64,000 nt of DNA from Devosia sp. (GCF_017744655.1 NZ_JAGIAW010000008.1:100470-164469); one strand, 5' to 3'; positions 35,169 to 44,721 are shown, numbered from the stretch's first letter. Notes: generated by a model not told the origin, from the sequence alone. Made by a program: numbers and translations.

Positions 35169-36980
35169 ATGGCCCCGCCTCCTCTTCTTTCCCTGCAAGA
35201 CGTGCAACTGACTTTTGGTGGCACGCAATTGCTCGAATCCGCCGAGCTGATCGTGTCGCCCGGCCAGCGCATCGCGCTTGTCGGCCGCAATGGCTCGGGC
35301 AAGTCGACGCTGCTCAAGATCGCCGCAGGCATCGTCCAGCAGGATGGCGGCAAGCGCTTTGCTGAACCCAGCGCCACCATCCGCTACCTGCCGCAAGAGC
35401 CCGATCTCTCCGCCTATGCGACCACCTCGGCCTATGTCGAAGCCGGCCTCGCGCCGGGCGACGACGAATATCGGGCCCAATACCTTCTCGAAGCCCTGGG
35501 CCTGACCGGGAAGGAAGACCCCAAAACCCTCTCGGGCGGGGAAGGCCGCCGCGCCGCCCTCGCGCGCGTTCTCGCACCGCAGCCCGACGTTCTGCTGCTC
35601 GACGAGCCGACCAACCATCTCGACCTGCCCGTCATTGAATGGCTGCAGCAGGAACTCGATTCCATGCGCTCGGCCATGGTGCTGATCAGCCACGACCGCC
35701 GCTTCCTCACCGATCTCTCGCGCTCGACCGTCTGGCTTGATCGCGGCCTCACCCGCCGCATCGAAAAGGGTTTTGGCTCCTTCGAAACCTGGCGCGACGA
35801 AGTCTTGGAACAGGAAGAAAAGGACCGCCACAAGCTCGACCGCCAGATCGTGCGCGAAGAACATTGGCTGCGCTATGGCGTCACCGCCCGCCGCAAGCGC
35901 AATGTCGGCCGCCTCGAACGCCTCGCCAATCTGCGCCAGGACCGCCGTGATCAGCGCCGCGTCACCGGCGCCGTCAATATGCAGGTTACCGAGGGCCGCA
36001 CCTCCGGCGCGCTGGTGGTAGAAGCCGAAAACATCTCCAAGACATTTGGGACCAAAACCGTCGTCCGCGATTTTTCGACCCGCGTCCTCCGCGGCGATCG
36101 TGTCGGTCTTGTCGGCCCCAATGGCGCGGGCAAGACCACGCTGATCAAGATGCTCAACGGTCTGCTCGAACCTGACAGCGGCACGATCAAACTCGGTTCC
36201 GCCATCGAGCTCGCCATGCTCGACCAGGGCCGCGCCCGCCTCGACCCGGAAACACGCCTCAAGGACGCGCTGACCGGCGGCGGTAGCGATACCCTAAAAA
36301 TCAACGGCGAGAACAAGCACGTTGTCGGCTATATGAAAGACTTCCTGTTCACCCCCGAACAGGCCAATACCCCTATCGGCAAACTCTCCGGCGGCGAACG
36401 CGCCCGTGTTGCCCTGGCCCGCGCCCTGGCCCTGCCGTCCAACGTGCTGGTGCTCGACGAGCCGACCAACGACCTCGATCTCGAAACCCTCGACCTGCTC
36501 GAAGAAATGGTTTCGGACTATTCCGGCACCGTCATCGTCGTTAGCCACGACCGCGATTTCCTCGATCGCGTCGCCACTTCCATCATCATGGCCGAAGGCA
36601 ATGGCAACTGGCTCGAATATGCCGGCGGCTACTCCGACATGGTCGCCCAGCGCGGGGCAGGGGTTTCGGCCCGCGTGGTGGAAAAAGCCGCGCCTGTCGA
36701 AAAGCCCAAGGCATCCGCGCCGGCTGCTGCCTCGTCCACCAAGCGCAAGCTGAGCTTTAAGGAAAAGCACGCCCTCGAAACGCTTCCAAAAGACATCGAA
36801 AAGCTCGACGCGCTGATGGAAACCATCAACAAGCGCCTCGCCGATGGCAACTATTACACCCGCGACCCCAACGGCTTTGCCAAGGACACGGCCGCTTTAG
36901 GCGAAGCCGCGACCAAGAAGGCCGCAGCGGAAGAGCAGTGGCTGGAGCTGGAAATGCTCCGGGAAGAACTGGAAGGGTAG
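35169..36980 (+). CDS. uup: ABC-F family ATPase (Uup-like)
   Basis: A soluble 603-residue protein with two ABC cassettes and no membrane part, acting on ribosomes or on branched DNA intermediates in the Uup subgroup. Cassette 1: GRNGSGKST, LSGGEGRR, LLLDEPTNHLD. A charged linker arm with EEKDRHKLDRQIVREEHWLRYGVTARRKRN follows. Cassette 2: GPNGAGKTT, LSGGERAR, LVLDEPTNDLD. The C-terminal ~90 residues are Lys/Glu-rich and likely form the coiled coil of Uup. I favour ATG 35169 (MAPPPLLSLQDVQL); ATG 35133 is also in frame. An upstream terminator may attenuate it. Confidence 0.88.
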   Translation: MAPPPLLSLQDVQLTFGGTQLLESAELIVSPGQRIALVGRNGSGKSTLLKIAAGIVQQDGGKRFAEPSATIRYLPQEPDLSAYATTSAYVEAGLAPGDDEYRAQYLLEALGLTGKEDPKTLSGGEGRRAALARVLAPQPDVLLLDEPTNHLDLPVIEWLQQELDSMRSAMVLISHDRRFLTDLSRSTVWLDRGLTRRIEKGFGSFETWRDEVLEQEEKDRHKLDRQIVREEHWLRYGVTARRKRNVGRLERLANLRQDRRDQRRVTGAVNMQVTEGRTSGALVVEAENISKTFGTKTVVRDFSTRVLRGDRVGLVGPNGAGKTTLIKMLNGLLEPDSGTIKLGSAIELAMLDQGRARLDPETRLKDALTGGGSDTLKINGENKHVVGYMKDFLFTPEQANTPIGKLSGGERARVALARALALPSNVLVLDEPTNDLDLETLDLLEEMVSDYSGTVIVVSHDRDFLDRVATSIIMAEGNGNWLEYAGGYSDMVAQRGAGVSARVVEKAAPVEKPKASAPAAASSTKRKLSFKEKHALETLPKDIEKLDALMETINKRLADGNYYTRDPNGFAKDTAALGEAATKKAAAEEQWLELEMLREELEG

Positions 36981-37010
36981 GCACGGCCTAACCCCACCGG
37001 CCATCCAGTA

Positions 37011-37130
37011 ACCCTCATGGTGAGGTGCGAAGCGCAGCGAAGCCTCGAACCACGAGGGTGTGTCCTGATGCCTAGTTGCCGCGCCCTCGTCCTTCGAGGC
37101 TCCGCTGCGCTCCGCACCTCAGGATGAGGA
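37011..37130. repeat. Dispersed palindromic repeat (CCTC...GAGG family)
   Basis: Two imperfect palindromes back to back: ACCCTCATGGTGAGGTGCGA...GCCTCGAACCACGAGGGTG and GCCCTCGTCCTTCGAGGC...GCACCTCAGGATGAGGAC. The central GAGGTGCGAAGCGCAGCGAA recurs in inverse as CTCCGCTGCGCTCCGCACCTC. It occupies the gap between the ABC-F gene and the convergent aldo/keto reductase. Confidence 0.75.
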
Positions 37131-37160
37131 CTACTGTGGCGCTTCGCCTTGCTCGAAGAG

Positions 37161-38150
37161 CTAAGCCCGCACCGGACCCTGCCCAGCCCCCGTCGTCGCG
37201 ATTGCCTGCGCGATCTCCTCGATATCCCCCGCATCCAGTTCCAGGCTCGCCGCATCGATCCAGCCATCCACCTGCGCCGGCGAGCGGGCACCGACAATGG
37301 TCGCCGTCAGCCCCGGCCAGGCATGGCACCAGGCCAAAGCCACGCTCGACACACTGGTTCCGTGCTTTGCCGCGATCGGCTTGAGGCTCTCGGCCAAAGC
37401 CAGATTGGCCTTCAACCGGTCCCCCTGAAATTCCGGGTTCTGCTTCCGCCAGTCATTGTCCGGCATGGCGGCCACGCGCTCGGCCGTCATTGCCCCTGTG
37501 AGAAGGCCAGCCTGCATCGGCGAATAGCAGATGGTGCCGGTGCCATGCTCGGCGCACCAGGGCAGGATTTTTGCCGCGCTATCGCGCCGGATCATCGAAA
37601 ATGGGGGCTGCAGCGTTTCGACATGGCCCAGCGCTTCGGCGCGAGCCAACTGCCCCTCGTCATGATTGGAAAGCCCGACATGGCGCACCTTGCCCTCGGC
37701 CTTGAGCTCCAAGAGCGTCGCCCAATAGTCTTCCAGCGGCACATCGTCCGAAGGCCAGTGCATTTGGTAGAGGTCGATCACATCGACCTTCAGCCGCTTG
37801 AGCGAATTTTCCAGCTCCTGCCGCAAATGCCCACGCTCCCCGATCCGCCGCGGGTTTTGGCCGTTCTCGTCGCGCACAATGCCGCCTTTGGTGAACACCA
37901 GGGGCCGCGCATCCGCCGAGAGGCCCGCCAGTGCTTCGCCGATGACGGCCTCGGAGTGTCCATTGCCATAGACCGCCGCCGTGTCGATCCAGTTGATGCC
38001 GCTGTCGATGGCGTGCCGAATCGCCGCCATCGACTCCTGGTCATCCTGCGGACCCCACATATTGCCGCCCATGGCCCAGGCGCCGATGCCCAGCTTGGTG
38101 ATCTGCATGCCCGTTTTGCCAAAGGCCCGTGTCGGCAGATGCGTCTTCAT
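37161..38150 (-). CDS. Aldo/keto reductase
   Basis: A 329-residue TIM-barrel NAD(P)H oxidoreductase starting MKTHLPTRAFGKTGMQITKLGIGAWAMGG. Catalytic Asp and Tyr lie in WIDTAAVYGNGHSE, Lys in VFTKGG and His in IDLYQMHWPSDD; the cofactor-binding end is TIVGARSPAQVDG. The start at 38150 has GAGGAA upstream. It is divergent from the zinc dehydrogenase, with a palindrome between them. In this locus a sugar (for example L-fucose) dehydrogenase role is conceivable but unproven. Confidence 0.87.
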   Translation of the reverse strand: MKTHLPTRAFGKTGMQITKLGIGAWAMGGNMWGPQDDQESMAAIRHAIDSGINWIDTAAVYGNGHSEAVIGEALAGLSADARPLVFTKGGIVRDENGQNPRRIGERGHLRQELENSLKRLKVDVIDLYQMHWPSDDVPLEDYWATLLELKAEGKVRHVGLSNHDEGQLARAEALGHVETLQPPFSMIRRDSAAKILPWCAEHGTGTICYSPMQAGLLTGAMTAERVAAMPDNDWRKQNPEFQGDRLKANLALAESLKPIAAKHGTSVSSVALAWCHAWPGLTATIVGARSPAQVDGWIDAASLELDAGDIEEIAQAIATTGAGQGPVRA

Positions 38151-38205
38151 CGCGTGTTCCTCCAAATCTGCTGGCTTTTCCATGGTCTACTCGCCCAGGC
38201 TTGTC

Positions 38206-38249
38206 TTGTCACTCGCCATGTATGGAAGATATAAGGCACTAACATGTTA
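38206..38249 (+). promoter_or_regulatory. Promoter and palindrome before the zinc dehydrogenase
   Basis: TTGTCA (38206-38211), 18-bp spacer, TATAAG (38230-38235), then the perfect palindrome TAACATGTTA (38240-38249) at the predicted start of transcription. This is a typical repressor placement; the binding protein is not identified. Confidence 0.5.
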
Positions 38250-38269
38250 CGGTGATGAAGGATCGACCG

Positions 38270-39277
38270 ATGCAAGCCCTGACCATCCTGCGTCCCGGAA
38301 CCGCCACGCTCACTGACAAGCCCGTGCCTGTGCCCGGCTCCGGCGAAGTCGCCATCGATCTCGCCTTTGTTGGCTATTGCGGCTCTGACCTCACCTCCTA
38401 CCGCGGCCTCAATCCGCTGGTGAGCTATCCCCGCGTGCCCGGTCACGAAATCTCCGGCACCATCGCAGAACTGGGGCAGGGGGTCGAAAATCTCGCTCCG
38501 GGCACCGCCGTAACTGTGCTGCCCTACTTCAATTGCGGCACCTGTCGCGCCTGTCGCTCGGGCCGCCCCAACGCCTGCCCCAATAACCAGACCATGGGCG
38601 TGCAGCGCGAAGGCGCCATGACCGGTCGCGTCGTCGTTCCGGCCGCAAAAGTCATCCCGGTCACAGGCATTTCCCAGCGCGATCTCGCCCTAGTCGAACC
38701 CTGCGCCGTTGGCTTCCACGCCGTCCGCCGCTCCGAGTTGAAATCGGGCGAAACCGTCGTTGTCCTCGGCTGCGGCATGATCGGCTTGGGCGTCATCCTC
38801 GGCGCCCTGCGCCAGGGTGCAAAAGTCATCGCGGTGGATTTGAGCGATGCGAAACTCGACGTGGCCAAAAAGCTCGGTGCGCACGAAGTCATCAATGCCT
38901 CGACCGACGTAAAGGCCCGGGTCACTGAACTGACAGGGGAGGGCCCCGATGTCGTCGTGGAAGCTGTCGGCGCCGAAGCCACTTTCCTGCAAGCCGTCGA
39001 CCTCGTCGCTACGGCCGGCCGTGTCGTCTATATCGGCTACGCCAAGGCGCCCATCGCCTACGAGACTAAGGTCTTCATCACCAAGGAACTCGACATCCGC
39101 GGCTCCCGCAACGCGCTGCGCTCGGATTTTGATGATGTCATCGACGAGTTGCGAAGCCGCCCGGAAGCCGGCGATCTGATCGTCACACGCACGGCGACGT
39201 TGGAGGAGGCGGCCGAGGCACTTGCCGATTGGCATGCTCGACCGGGTGATTTCACGAAGATTTTGGTGCGGTTCTAG
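38270..39277 (+). CDS. Zinc-dependent medium-chain dehydrogenase (polyol/aldonate dehydrogenase type)
   Basis: A 335-residue MDR enzyme. Catalytic zinc ligands are in GYCGSD (~36) and PGHEISG (~62); structural zinc Cys4 in CGTCRACRSGRPNAC; the Rossmann motif is VLGCGMIGLG. Overall wording resembles L-galactonate-5-dehydrogenase (LgoD/YjjN) and L-threonine-type dehydrogenases, so an aldonate or sugar alcohol is a likely substrate. ATG 38270 has AAGGA upstream; ATG 38252 is in frame but less well placed. It lies beside the sugar ABC importer and L-fuconate dehydratase genes, which supports a sugar-acid role. Confidence 0.87.
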   Translation: MQALTILRPGTATLTDKPVPVPGSGEVAIDLAFVGYCGSDLTSYRGLNPLVSYPRVPGHEISGTIAELGQGVENLAPGTAVTVLPYFNCGTCRACRSGRPNACPNNQTMGVQREGAMTGRVVVPAAKVIPVTGISQRDLALVEPCAVGFHAVRRSELKSGETVVVLGCGMIGLGVILGALRQGAKVIAVDLSDAKLDVAKKLGAHEVINASTDVKARVTELTGEGPDVVVEAVGAEATFLQAVDLVATAGRVVYIGYAKAPIAYETKVFITKELDIRGSRNALRSDFDDVIDELRSRPEAGDLIVTRTATLEEAAEALADWHARPGDFTKILVRF

Positions 39278-39299
39278 GTCTCACCTCCTCACCGGCCCG

Positions 39300-39400
39300 G
39301 CACCTCCCCCTCGACGGGGGAGGATGGGAGGGGGTGTGAGAGCCACGATCCGGAGTTCGTGAACACCCCTCCCCAACCCTCCCCGTCAAGGGGAGGATGT
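39300..39400. repeat. Dispersed GA/CT-rich palindromic repeat
   Basis: Left half CACCTCCCCCTCGACGGGGG followed by AGGATGGGAGGGGGTG; right half ACACCCCTCCCCAACCC followed by TCCCCGTCAAGGGGAGG. The same family, with halves in the opposite order, lies at 63825-63955. Confidence 0.78.
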
Positions 39401-39434
39401 CCATCGAGTTAGCGAAACGCGCAGTGGCAGGCCC

Positions 39435-40124
39435 TCAGTCCCAGGCCCCAAGCATCGACGCGGTAACAAAATCCAGATGCGTCGCCATGGCTTCGCGCGC
39501 AGCTTCGGCATTACCCTGCACGATGCCCGCAACGATCCGCGCATGGTCATCCATGATATGCGTCCGCACCGCGCTCATGCTGGCGAGATGCTCGTGAAAT
39601 TTCGTATCGACGACTTCGAAACGCGAGTTCCAGAGCAGGTCCAGCACTTCGCGCAGCATCGTATTGCCCGAGCCTTCGGCAATGGTCAGGTGCAGCATGC
39701 GGTCGCTTTCCGAAGACCAGCGATTGTTTGCCGTTTCGGCCTGCATGCGCCGCATGGCCTCGGCCATTCGCGCCGTGCCTTCGGGCGAAATATTCTGGCT
39801 CGCCAGCGCCGCGGCCTCCGGCTCCAATAGGCGACGCACCCGCATGATTTCGATGGGCGAATGGCCTTCGGGCAGGGCCGCACTGCCCTTGCTCTGGTCG
39901 CGCACAAAGGCGCCAACGCCGACGCGTACCTCAACAAATCCGGCGACTTCGAGCGCAATCAGCGCCTCACGCACCGTGGGGCGAGAGACGCCGAGACTCA
40001 CCGCCAGGTCGCGCTCCGAGGGCAATTGCCGGCCGGGCTCGACCGCGCCCGCGAGAATCTGGTCCCGGATCTGGTCGGCGATCTGGATGTATAGTTTGCG
40101 GTTGGATACGGCCTGAAGTTTCAT
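39435..40124 (-). CDS. FadR-subfamily GntR transcriptional regulator
   Basis: A 229-residue regulator: winged helix ~10-75 (QIADQIRDQILAGAVEPGRQLPSERDLAVSLGVSRPTVREALIALEVAGFVEVRVGVGAFV), then the all-helical FCD ligand domain with metal-binding-type residues (RRLLEPEAA, HLTIAEGSGN, EHLA, DDHARIV). The start at 40124 has GGGGAGAG directly upstream; the much longer open frame to 40322 reads through the promoter region. It is divergent from the sugar importer operon, with a palindromic site in between. It probably represses that operon in the absence of a sugar-acid inducer such as 2-keto-3-deoxy-L-fuconate (inference). Confidence 0.88.
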   Translation of the reverse strand: MKLQAVSNRKLYIQIADQIRDQILAGAVEPGRQLPSERDLAVSLGVSRPTVREALIALEVAGFVEVRVGVGAFVRDQSKGSAALPEGHSPIEIMRVRRLLEPEAAALASQNISPEGTARMAEAMRRMQAETANNRWSSESDRMLHLTIAEGSGNTMLREVLDLLWNSRFEVVDTKFHEHLASMSAVRTHIMDDHARIVAGIVQGNAEAAREAMATHLDFVTASMLGAWD

Positions 40125-40192
40125 TCTCTCCCCGAGGGCGGCTGTGCCGTTCCCTTGTTCAACCCATAGCGCCACGCCCTGCTTCTGTCCAC

Positions 40193-40233
40193 TGGTCTGA
40201 CCACTTGACAGCTTGATCGTTTTGCCATTCATT
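40193..40233 (+). promoter_or_regulatory. FadR-type operator and promoter of the sugar importer operon
   Basis: TGGTCTGACCA (40193-40203) is a perfect palindrome fitting the TGGT-N3-ACCA pattern of FadR-subfamily regulators. It is followed 1 bp later by a perfect -35 TTGACA (40205-40210) and, 17 bp on, a weak -10 TTCATT (40228-40233). It lies between the divergent regulator and the ABC ATPase gene. Confidence 0.65.
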
Positions 40234-40297
40234 CCTCCCACATTGCGAGGACGGCTCGGGAGCAAGGAGCCGCCATACGCATCGGGAGGACTTTTAC

Positions 40298-41863
40298 ATG
40301 GCTGGGCATTCTGGGCCGGCATCCGCAGCGGATGCGCCGCGGCCGCTGGTCGAAATGACCGACATCGACAAGTCTTTCCCTGGTGTCCGCGCCCTCTCCA
40401 AGGCGCGCTTCGAGCTGCGCCCCGGCGAAGTCCATGCCCTGATGGGCGAGAACGGCGCCGGCAAGTCGACGCTGATGAAGATTCTCTCCGGCGTTTACAC
40501 CCGCGATGCCGGTACCGTGCTGCTCGATGGCCAGCCGGTGGACATCACCTCGCCCCGCCAGGCCCAGGCGCTCGGCGTCGGCATCATCCATCAGGAACTG
40601 GCGCTGATGCGCGACCTGACGGCCGCCCAGAACATTTTTATCGGCCGCGAACCGCGCCGCTTCGGCATTTTGGACGAAGGCCAGCTCAACCGCGACGCTT
40701 CAGCCATTTTTGCGTCCATGAACCTGAAACTCGAACCCACCGTAAAGGTCGAAACCCTCACCATCGCCAAGCAGCAGATGGTGGAAATCGCCAAGGCGCT
40801 TTCCTATCGCTCGCGCGTCCTGATCATGGATGAACCGACCGCGGCGCTGAACGACGCCGAAATCGCCGAGCTTTTCACCATCATCAACCGCCTCAAGGCC
40901 GAAGGTGTCGGCGTGGTCTACATCTCGCACAAGATGGACGAGATCAAACGCATCTCCGACCGCGTCACCATCATGCGCGATGGCGAATATGTCGGCACCG
41001 TGCCGGCCGCCGAAACATCAATCGAAACCATCATCTCCATGATGGTCGGCCGCACGCTCAGCAATGAAGCCCTAGTTGTCCCCAACACAGCCGACGCGCC
41101 CGTCGCCCTTGAGGTCAAAAACCTCAATCGCGGCCGCGAAATCCGCGATGTTAGCTTTTCGGTGAAAGCCGGCGAAATCCTCGGCTTTGCCGGTCTCATG
41201 GGCGCCGGCCGCACCGAAGTCGCCCGCGCCATCTTTGGTGCCGACCGGCGCGAGAGCGGCGAAATCTGGGTTCATGGCAAGCGCGTGGGCATCGCCTCGC
41301 CCAAGGACGCGGTGGAAGCCGGCATCGGCTATCTCTCGGAAGACCGCAAGCATTTCGGTCTCGCGACCGGACTCGACGTCCGCAACAATATTGCGCTCGC
41401 CAGCCTTGATCGTTTCACCGGCCTCGGCGGCGTGCTCGACGAAGCCTCAATGCAAAAAGAGGCCGTCGGCTACATTAAGCAGCTCGCCATCAAGACACCC
41501 GGCGACACCCAGGAAGCGCGCCTTCTCTCCGGTGGCAACCAGCAAAAGGTTGTCATCGCCAAATGGCTGCTGCGCGATTGTGACATTCTCATCTTTGACG
41601 AACCGACGCGTGGCATCGATGTCGGCGCAAAATCCGAAATCTACAAGTTGCTCAATGCCCTCGCGGCCGAAGGCAAGGCGATCATCGTGATCTCCTCCGA
41701 ACTGCCCGAAGTGCTGCGCCTGTCCCACCGCATAGCGGTGATGTGCGAGGGGCGCCTAACCGGCATGTTGCCCGGCGGGGCGAGCCAGGAAGAAATCATG
41801 CGTCTGGCGACCCAGCGCCAGAGCAGCGTGGCCGAAAGCGCCACCCAAAGGAGGACGGCATGA
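40298..41863 (+). CDS. Sugar ABC transporter ATP-binding protein (ribose/RbsA type)
   Basis: A 521-residue tandem ABC ATPase. Cassette 1 is complete ([36 protein letters not shown]). Cassette 2 has the degenerate P-loop [11 protein letters not shown] and [27 protein letters not shown], as in RbsA, XylG and related CUT2 transporters. ATG 40298 follows GGGAGGAC. Its stop overlaps the permease start (ATGA). It energises uptake of a monosaccharide; genes downstream suggest L-fucose or a related deoxy sugar. Confidence 0.93.
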   Translation: MAGHSGPASAADAPRPLVEMTDIDKSFPGVRALSKARFELRPGEVHALMGENGAGKSTLMKILSGVYTRDAGTVLLDGQPVDITSPRQAQALGVGIIHQELALMRDLTAAQNIFIGREPRRFGILDEGQLNRDASAIFASMNLKLEPTVKVETLTIAKQQMVEIAKALSYRSRVLIMDEPTAALNDAEIAELFTIINRLKAEGVGVVYISHKMDEIKRISDRVTIMRDGEYVGTVPAAETSIETIISMMVGRTLSNEALVVPNTADAPVALEVKNLNRGREIRDVSFSVKAGEILGFAGLMGAGRTEVARAIFGADRRESGEIWVHGKRVGIASPKDAVEAGIGYLSEDRKHFGLATGLDVRNNIALASLDRFTGLGGVLDEASMQKEAVGYIKQLAIKTPGDTQEARLLSGGNQQKVVIAKWLLRDCDILIFDEPTRGIDVGAKSEIYKLLNALAAEGKAIIVISSELPEVLRLSHRIAVMCEGRLTGMLPGGASQEEIMRLATQRQSSVAESATQRRTA

Positions 41864-42858
41864 CCGATACCGCAGCCCCCGCAGCCCAAAAGTCCGGGCC
41901 CCGCATTTCCGGTGCCTTCCATCGGCTGCTCGCCTTTTCGGGTCTCATCGCCCTGGTCGTCGCCTTCTCGCTGGCTTCGCCCAATTTCATGCAGACCCAG
42001 AATATCCTGGCCATCCTGCAGGCGACCTCGGTCAATGGCGTCCTCGCCATCGCGGCGACCCTCGTCATCATCACCGGCGGCATCGATCTCTCGGTCGGCA
42101 CGATGATGACTTTTTGTGCGGTTATCGCCGGCGTCATCCTCACCTATCTCGGCCTGCCCTTGCCGCTCGGCGTCATCGGCGCCATCCTTGCTGGCGCTGC
42201 CTGCGGACTCATCTCCGGCGTCATCATCGCCAAGCTGAAGGTTCCCCCCTTCATCGCCACTCTCGGCATGATGCTGATATTGAAGGGGCTGTCGCTGGTC
42301 ATTTCCGGCACGCGCCCGATCTATTTCAACGACACGCCCGGCTTCAACCAGATCGCCCTCGGCTCCGTCGTCGGCCAGATCATTCCCGCCGTGCCCGTGC
42401 CCAACGGCGTGATGATCCTCTTCGCGGTGGCGTTGATCGCCTCCCTCGTCCTCGGGAAAACCGCGCTCGGCCGCTACACCTTTGCGCTGGGCTCCAACGA
42501 GGAAGCCGTGCGTCTTTCGGGCGTCAATGTCGATCGCTGGAAGATCGGCGTCTATGCGCTGGCCGGCGGCATTGTCGGGGTGGCCGGCGTGCTCATTGCC
42601 AGCCGGCTCAATTCGGCCCAGCCGGCTCTCGGCCAGGGCTATGAACTCGACGCCATTGCGGCCGTGGTTATCGGCGGCACCTCGCTTTCGGGCGGTCGCG
42701 GCACCGTGCTTGGCACGTTGATCGGCGCCCTCATCATATCCGTGCTGGCCAATGGCCTGCGGATCCTATCGGTGGCCCAGGAATGGCAGACGGTGGTGAC
42801 CGGCTGCATCATTATCCTCGCGGTCTATGCCGACATACTGCGGCGCCGCACACTTTAG
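41860..42858 (+). CDS. Sugar ABC transporter permease (ribose/RbsC type)
   Basis: A 332-residue CUT2-family permease with about ten hydrophobic helices. Family signatures are [17 protein letters not shown] (~65), [24 protein letters not shown] (~125) and [30 protein letters not shown] (~265). The ATGA overlap with the ATPase gene shows translational coupling. A single permease gene would act as a homodimer. Confidence 0.93.
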   Translation: MTDTAAPAAQKSGPRISGAFHRLLAFSGLIALVVAFSLASPNFMQTQNILAILQATSVNGVLAIAATLVIITGGIDLSVGTMMTFCAVIAGVILTYLGLPLPLGVIGAILAGAACGLISGVIIAKLKVPPFIATLGMMLILKGLSLVISGTRPIYFNDTPGFNQIALGSVVGQIIPAVPVPNGVMILFAVALIASLVLGKTALGRYTFALGSNEEAVRLSGVNVDRWKIGVYALAGGIVGVAGVLIASRLNSAQPALGQGYELDAIAAVVIGGTSLSGGRGTVLGTLIGALIISVLANGLRILSVAQEWQTVVTGCIIILAVYADILRRRTL

Positions 42859-42872
42859 GCGCCGGTCCCGTT

Positions 42873-42914
42873 GGCGTTCTTTGAACGCCGACACAACTGC
42901 GCCCTTCGGGGCGC
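42873..42914 (+). other. Two small hairpins between the permease and the binding protein
   Basis: GGCGTTC-TTT-GAACGCC (42873-42889) and GCGCCC-TTCG-GGGCGC (42899-42914, stable TTCG tetraloop). There is no T tract. They probably stabilise or process the message ahead of the abundant binding-protein cistron. Confidence 0.55.
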
Positions 42915-42972
42915 CAACAAAATGGCTCAAGCAATGCCAAGAAGTTTCAACGCAGCATGTGGGAGGAAAACC

Positions 42973-43920
42973 ATGCTCAACCGCCGCACCCTGCTCGGCG
43001 CCCTCAGCGCCGTCGCAATGCTCGCCGCATCCAACGGCGCCGCATTCGCGCAGGATACTTATGATATCGCCCTGATCTCCAAAGGCTTCCAGCACCAGTT
43101 CTGGCAGGCCGTGAAAGCCGGTGCCGACAAGGCCGCGGCCGAGTTTGGTGCCAATGTCACCTTCGAAGGCCCGGAAAGCGAAACTCAGGTCGACCGCCAG
43201 ATGGATATGCTGGCCGCTGCCCTGTCGCGCAACCCCGACGCCATCGGCTTCGCCGCCCTCGACAGCCAGGCCGCCATCCCGCTGCTGCAGCAGGCCAAGG
43301 ATGCCGGCATCCCGATCATCGCCTTCGACTCTGGCGTCGACAGCGACATTCCGCTGACCACTGCCACCACCGACAACGTCGCGGCTGCTGCTCTTGCTGC
43401 CGACAAGATGGCTGAACTGATCGGCGGCGAAGGCAAGGTTGCTGTCGTTGCCCACGACCAGACCAGCCGCACCGGCATCGATCGCGTCGACGGCTTCGTC
43501 AACCGCATCAAGGAAGCCTATCCCAATATCGAAGTCGTCTCGGTCCAGTACGGTGGCGGCGACCAGCTCGCCTCGACCGAAATCACCAAGTCGATCCTGC
43601 TCGCCAATCCCGACCTCAAGGGCATCTTCGGTGCCAATGAAGGCTCGGCCATCGGCGTTGCCAACGGCAAGACGGAACTGGGCAGCCAGATCGTTGTCAT
43701 CGGCTTTGACTCCGGTGCGGCTCAGAAGGGCATGATCACCTCGGGCGTGATGGCTGGCGCCATCACCCAGAACCCGGTTGGCATCGGCTACGAAACCGTC
43801 AAGGCCGCCATCGGCGCGCTCAAGGGTGAAACCCTGCCGCCGATCATCGACACTGGCTTCTACTACTACGACGCCTCCAACATGGCAGACCCGGAAATCG
43901 CCGCGGTTCTCTACGACTAA
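42973..43920 (+). CDS. Sugar ABC transporter substrate-binding protein (ribose type)
   Basis: A 315-residue periplasmic binding protein of the RbsB/Peripla_BP_4 type, with a signal peptide cut after AAFA-Q (~25). Domain segments: YDIALISKGFQHQFWQAVKAGADKAA, GPESETQVDRQMDMLAAALSRNPDAIGFAALD, AFDSGVDSDIPL, SIVGANEGSAIG-like (here GIFGANEGSAIGVA). ATG 42973 has GGGAGGA upstream; longer frames bury the signal peptide. It is the third gene of the importer set. Which sugar binds is inferred only from the neighbours. Confidence 0.93.
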   Translation: MLNRRTLLGALSAVAMLAASNGAAFAQDTYDIALISKGFQHQFWQAVKAGADKAAAEFGANVTFEGPESETQVDRQMDMLAAALSRNPDAIGFAALDSQAAIPLLQQAKDAGIPIIAFDSGVDSDIPLTTATTDNVAAAALAADKMAELIGGEGKVAVVAHDQTSRTGIDRVDGFVNRIKEAYPNIEVVSVQYGGGDQLASTEITKSILLANPDLKGIFGANEGSAIGVANGKTELGSQIVVIGFDSGAAQKGMITSGVMAGAITQNPVGIGYETVKAAIGALKGETLPPIIDTGFYYYDASNMADPEIAAVLYD

Positions 43921-43931
43921 GACTTTCACCG

Positions 43932-43968
43932 GCCGGGCAGCTTCGCGCTGCCCGGCTTCTTCTTTTCA
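43932..43968 (+). terminator. Hairpin with T-rich tail after the sugar-binding protein gene
   Basis: GCCGGGCAGC (43932-43941), TTCGC loop, GCTGCCCGGC (43947-43956), then TTCTTCTTTTC. It has ten perfect pairs. The SDR start codon follows 11 nt later, so this is likely a partial terminator that also protects the upstream message. Confidence 0.75.
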
Positions 43969-43978
43969 GGAACAGAAT

Positions 43979-44710
43979 ATGGCCGACCTCAACGGAAAGA
44001 TCGTCTTCATCACCGCCGCAGCCCAGGGGATTGGCGAGGCTTCGGCCCGCGCTTTCGCCAAGGCAGGCGCTAAGGTGATCGCGACCGACATCAACGAAGC
44101 CAAGCTCAGGGAGCTTGATGGCACGCCCAATATCACGACGCGCCTGCTCGACGTTCTTTCCGATGAGGCCGTCACCCAGGCCGTCGCCGAAATCGGCCGC
44201 ATCGACGTGCTCTTCAATTGCGCCGGCGTCGTCCACAACGGCACCCTGCTCGAAATGAGCGACAGGGATCTGGACTTCGCGCTCGATCTCAATGTCCGCG
44301 CCCAGGTCCGCACTATCAAGGCCATCCTGCCGCAGATGCTCGAGCGCAAAGACGGCGCCATCATCAATATGGCAACAGTTGCCTCCTCGATCAAAGGCGT
44401 GCCCAACCGCGCCGCTTATACGATTTCCAAGGCCGCCGTCATCGGCCTCACCAAGTCCATCGCCTCGGACTACACAACCAGCAATATCCGCGTGAACGCC
44501 ATCTGCCCCGGCACGGTGGAATCGCCGAGCCTTCACGATCGCTGGCACGCCACCGGCGATTTCGAAGGTGCGAAAAAGGCCTTCATCGCCCGCCAGCCCA
44601 TCGGCCGCATCGCCCGTCCCGATGAAGTCGCCGATCTCGCGGTCTATCTCGCCGGCGCCACCTACACGACCGGCCAGGTCCATATCATCGACGGCGGCTG
44701 GACGGCCTGA
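43979..44710 (+). CDS. Short-chain dehydrogenase, 2-keto-3-deoxy-L-fuconate dehydrogenase-like
   Basis: A 243-residue classical SDR: NAD-binding TAAAQGIGEASA (~12), NCAGVV (~83), catalytic Ser in MATVASSIKG (~133), YTISK with Tyr/Lys (~145-150), and CPGTVESPSLHDRW. The last segment is typical of the 2-keto-3-deoxy-L-fuconate dehydrogenase/DHRS6 group. That enzyme oxidises the product of L-fuconate dehydratase, whose gene starts 11 bp downstream. ATG 43979 follows TTCAGGAACAG. Confidence 0.85.
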   Translation: MADLNGKIVFITAAAQGIGEASARAFAKAGAKVIATDINEAKLRELDGTPNITTRLLDVLSDEAVTQAVAEIGRIDVLFNCAGVVHNGTLLEMSDRDLDFALDLNVRAQVRTIKAILPQMLERKDGAIINMATVASSIKGVPNRAAYTISKAAVIGLTKSIASDYTTSNIRVNAICPGTVESPSLHDRWHATGDFEGAKKAFIARQPIGRIARPDEVADLAVYLAGATYTTGQVHIIDGGWTA

Positions 44711-44721
44711 GCGAGCAAGAA

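Noticed and set aside
40124..40322. Extended N-terminus for the FadR-type regulator
   Set aside because: The extra frame covers the promoter and operator region, while the start at 40124 has a strong ribosome site and gives the normal GntR N-terminus.
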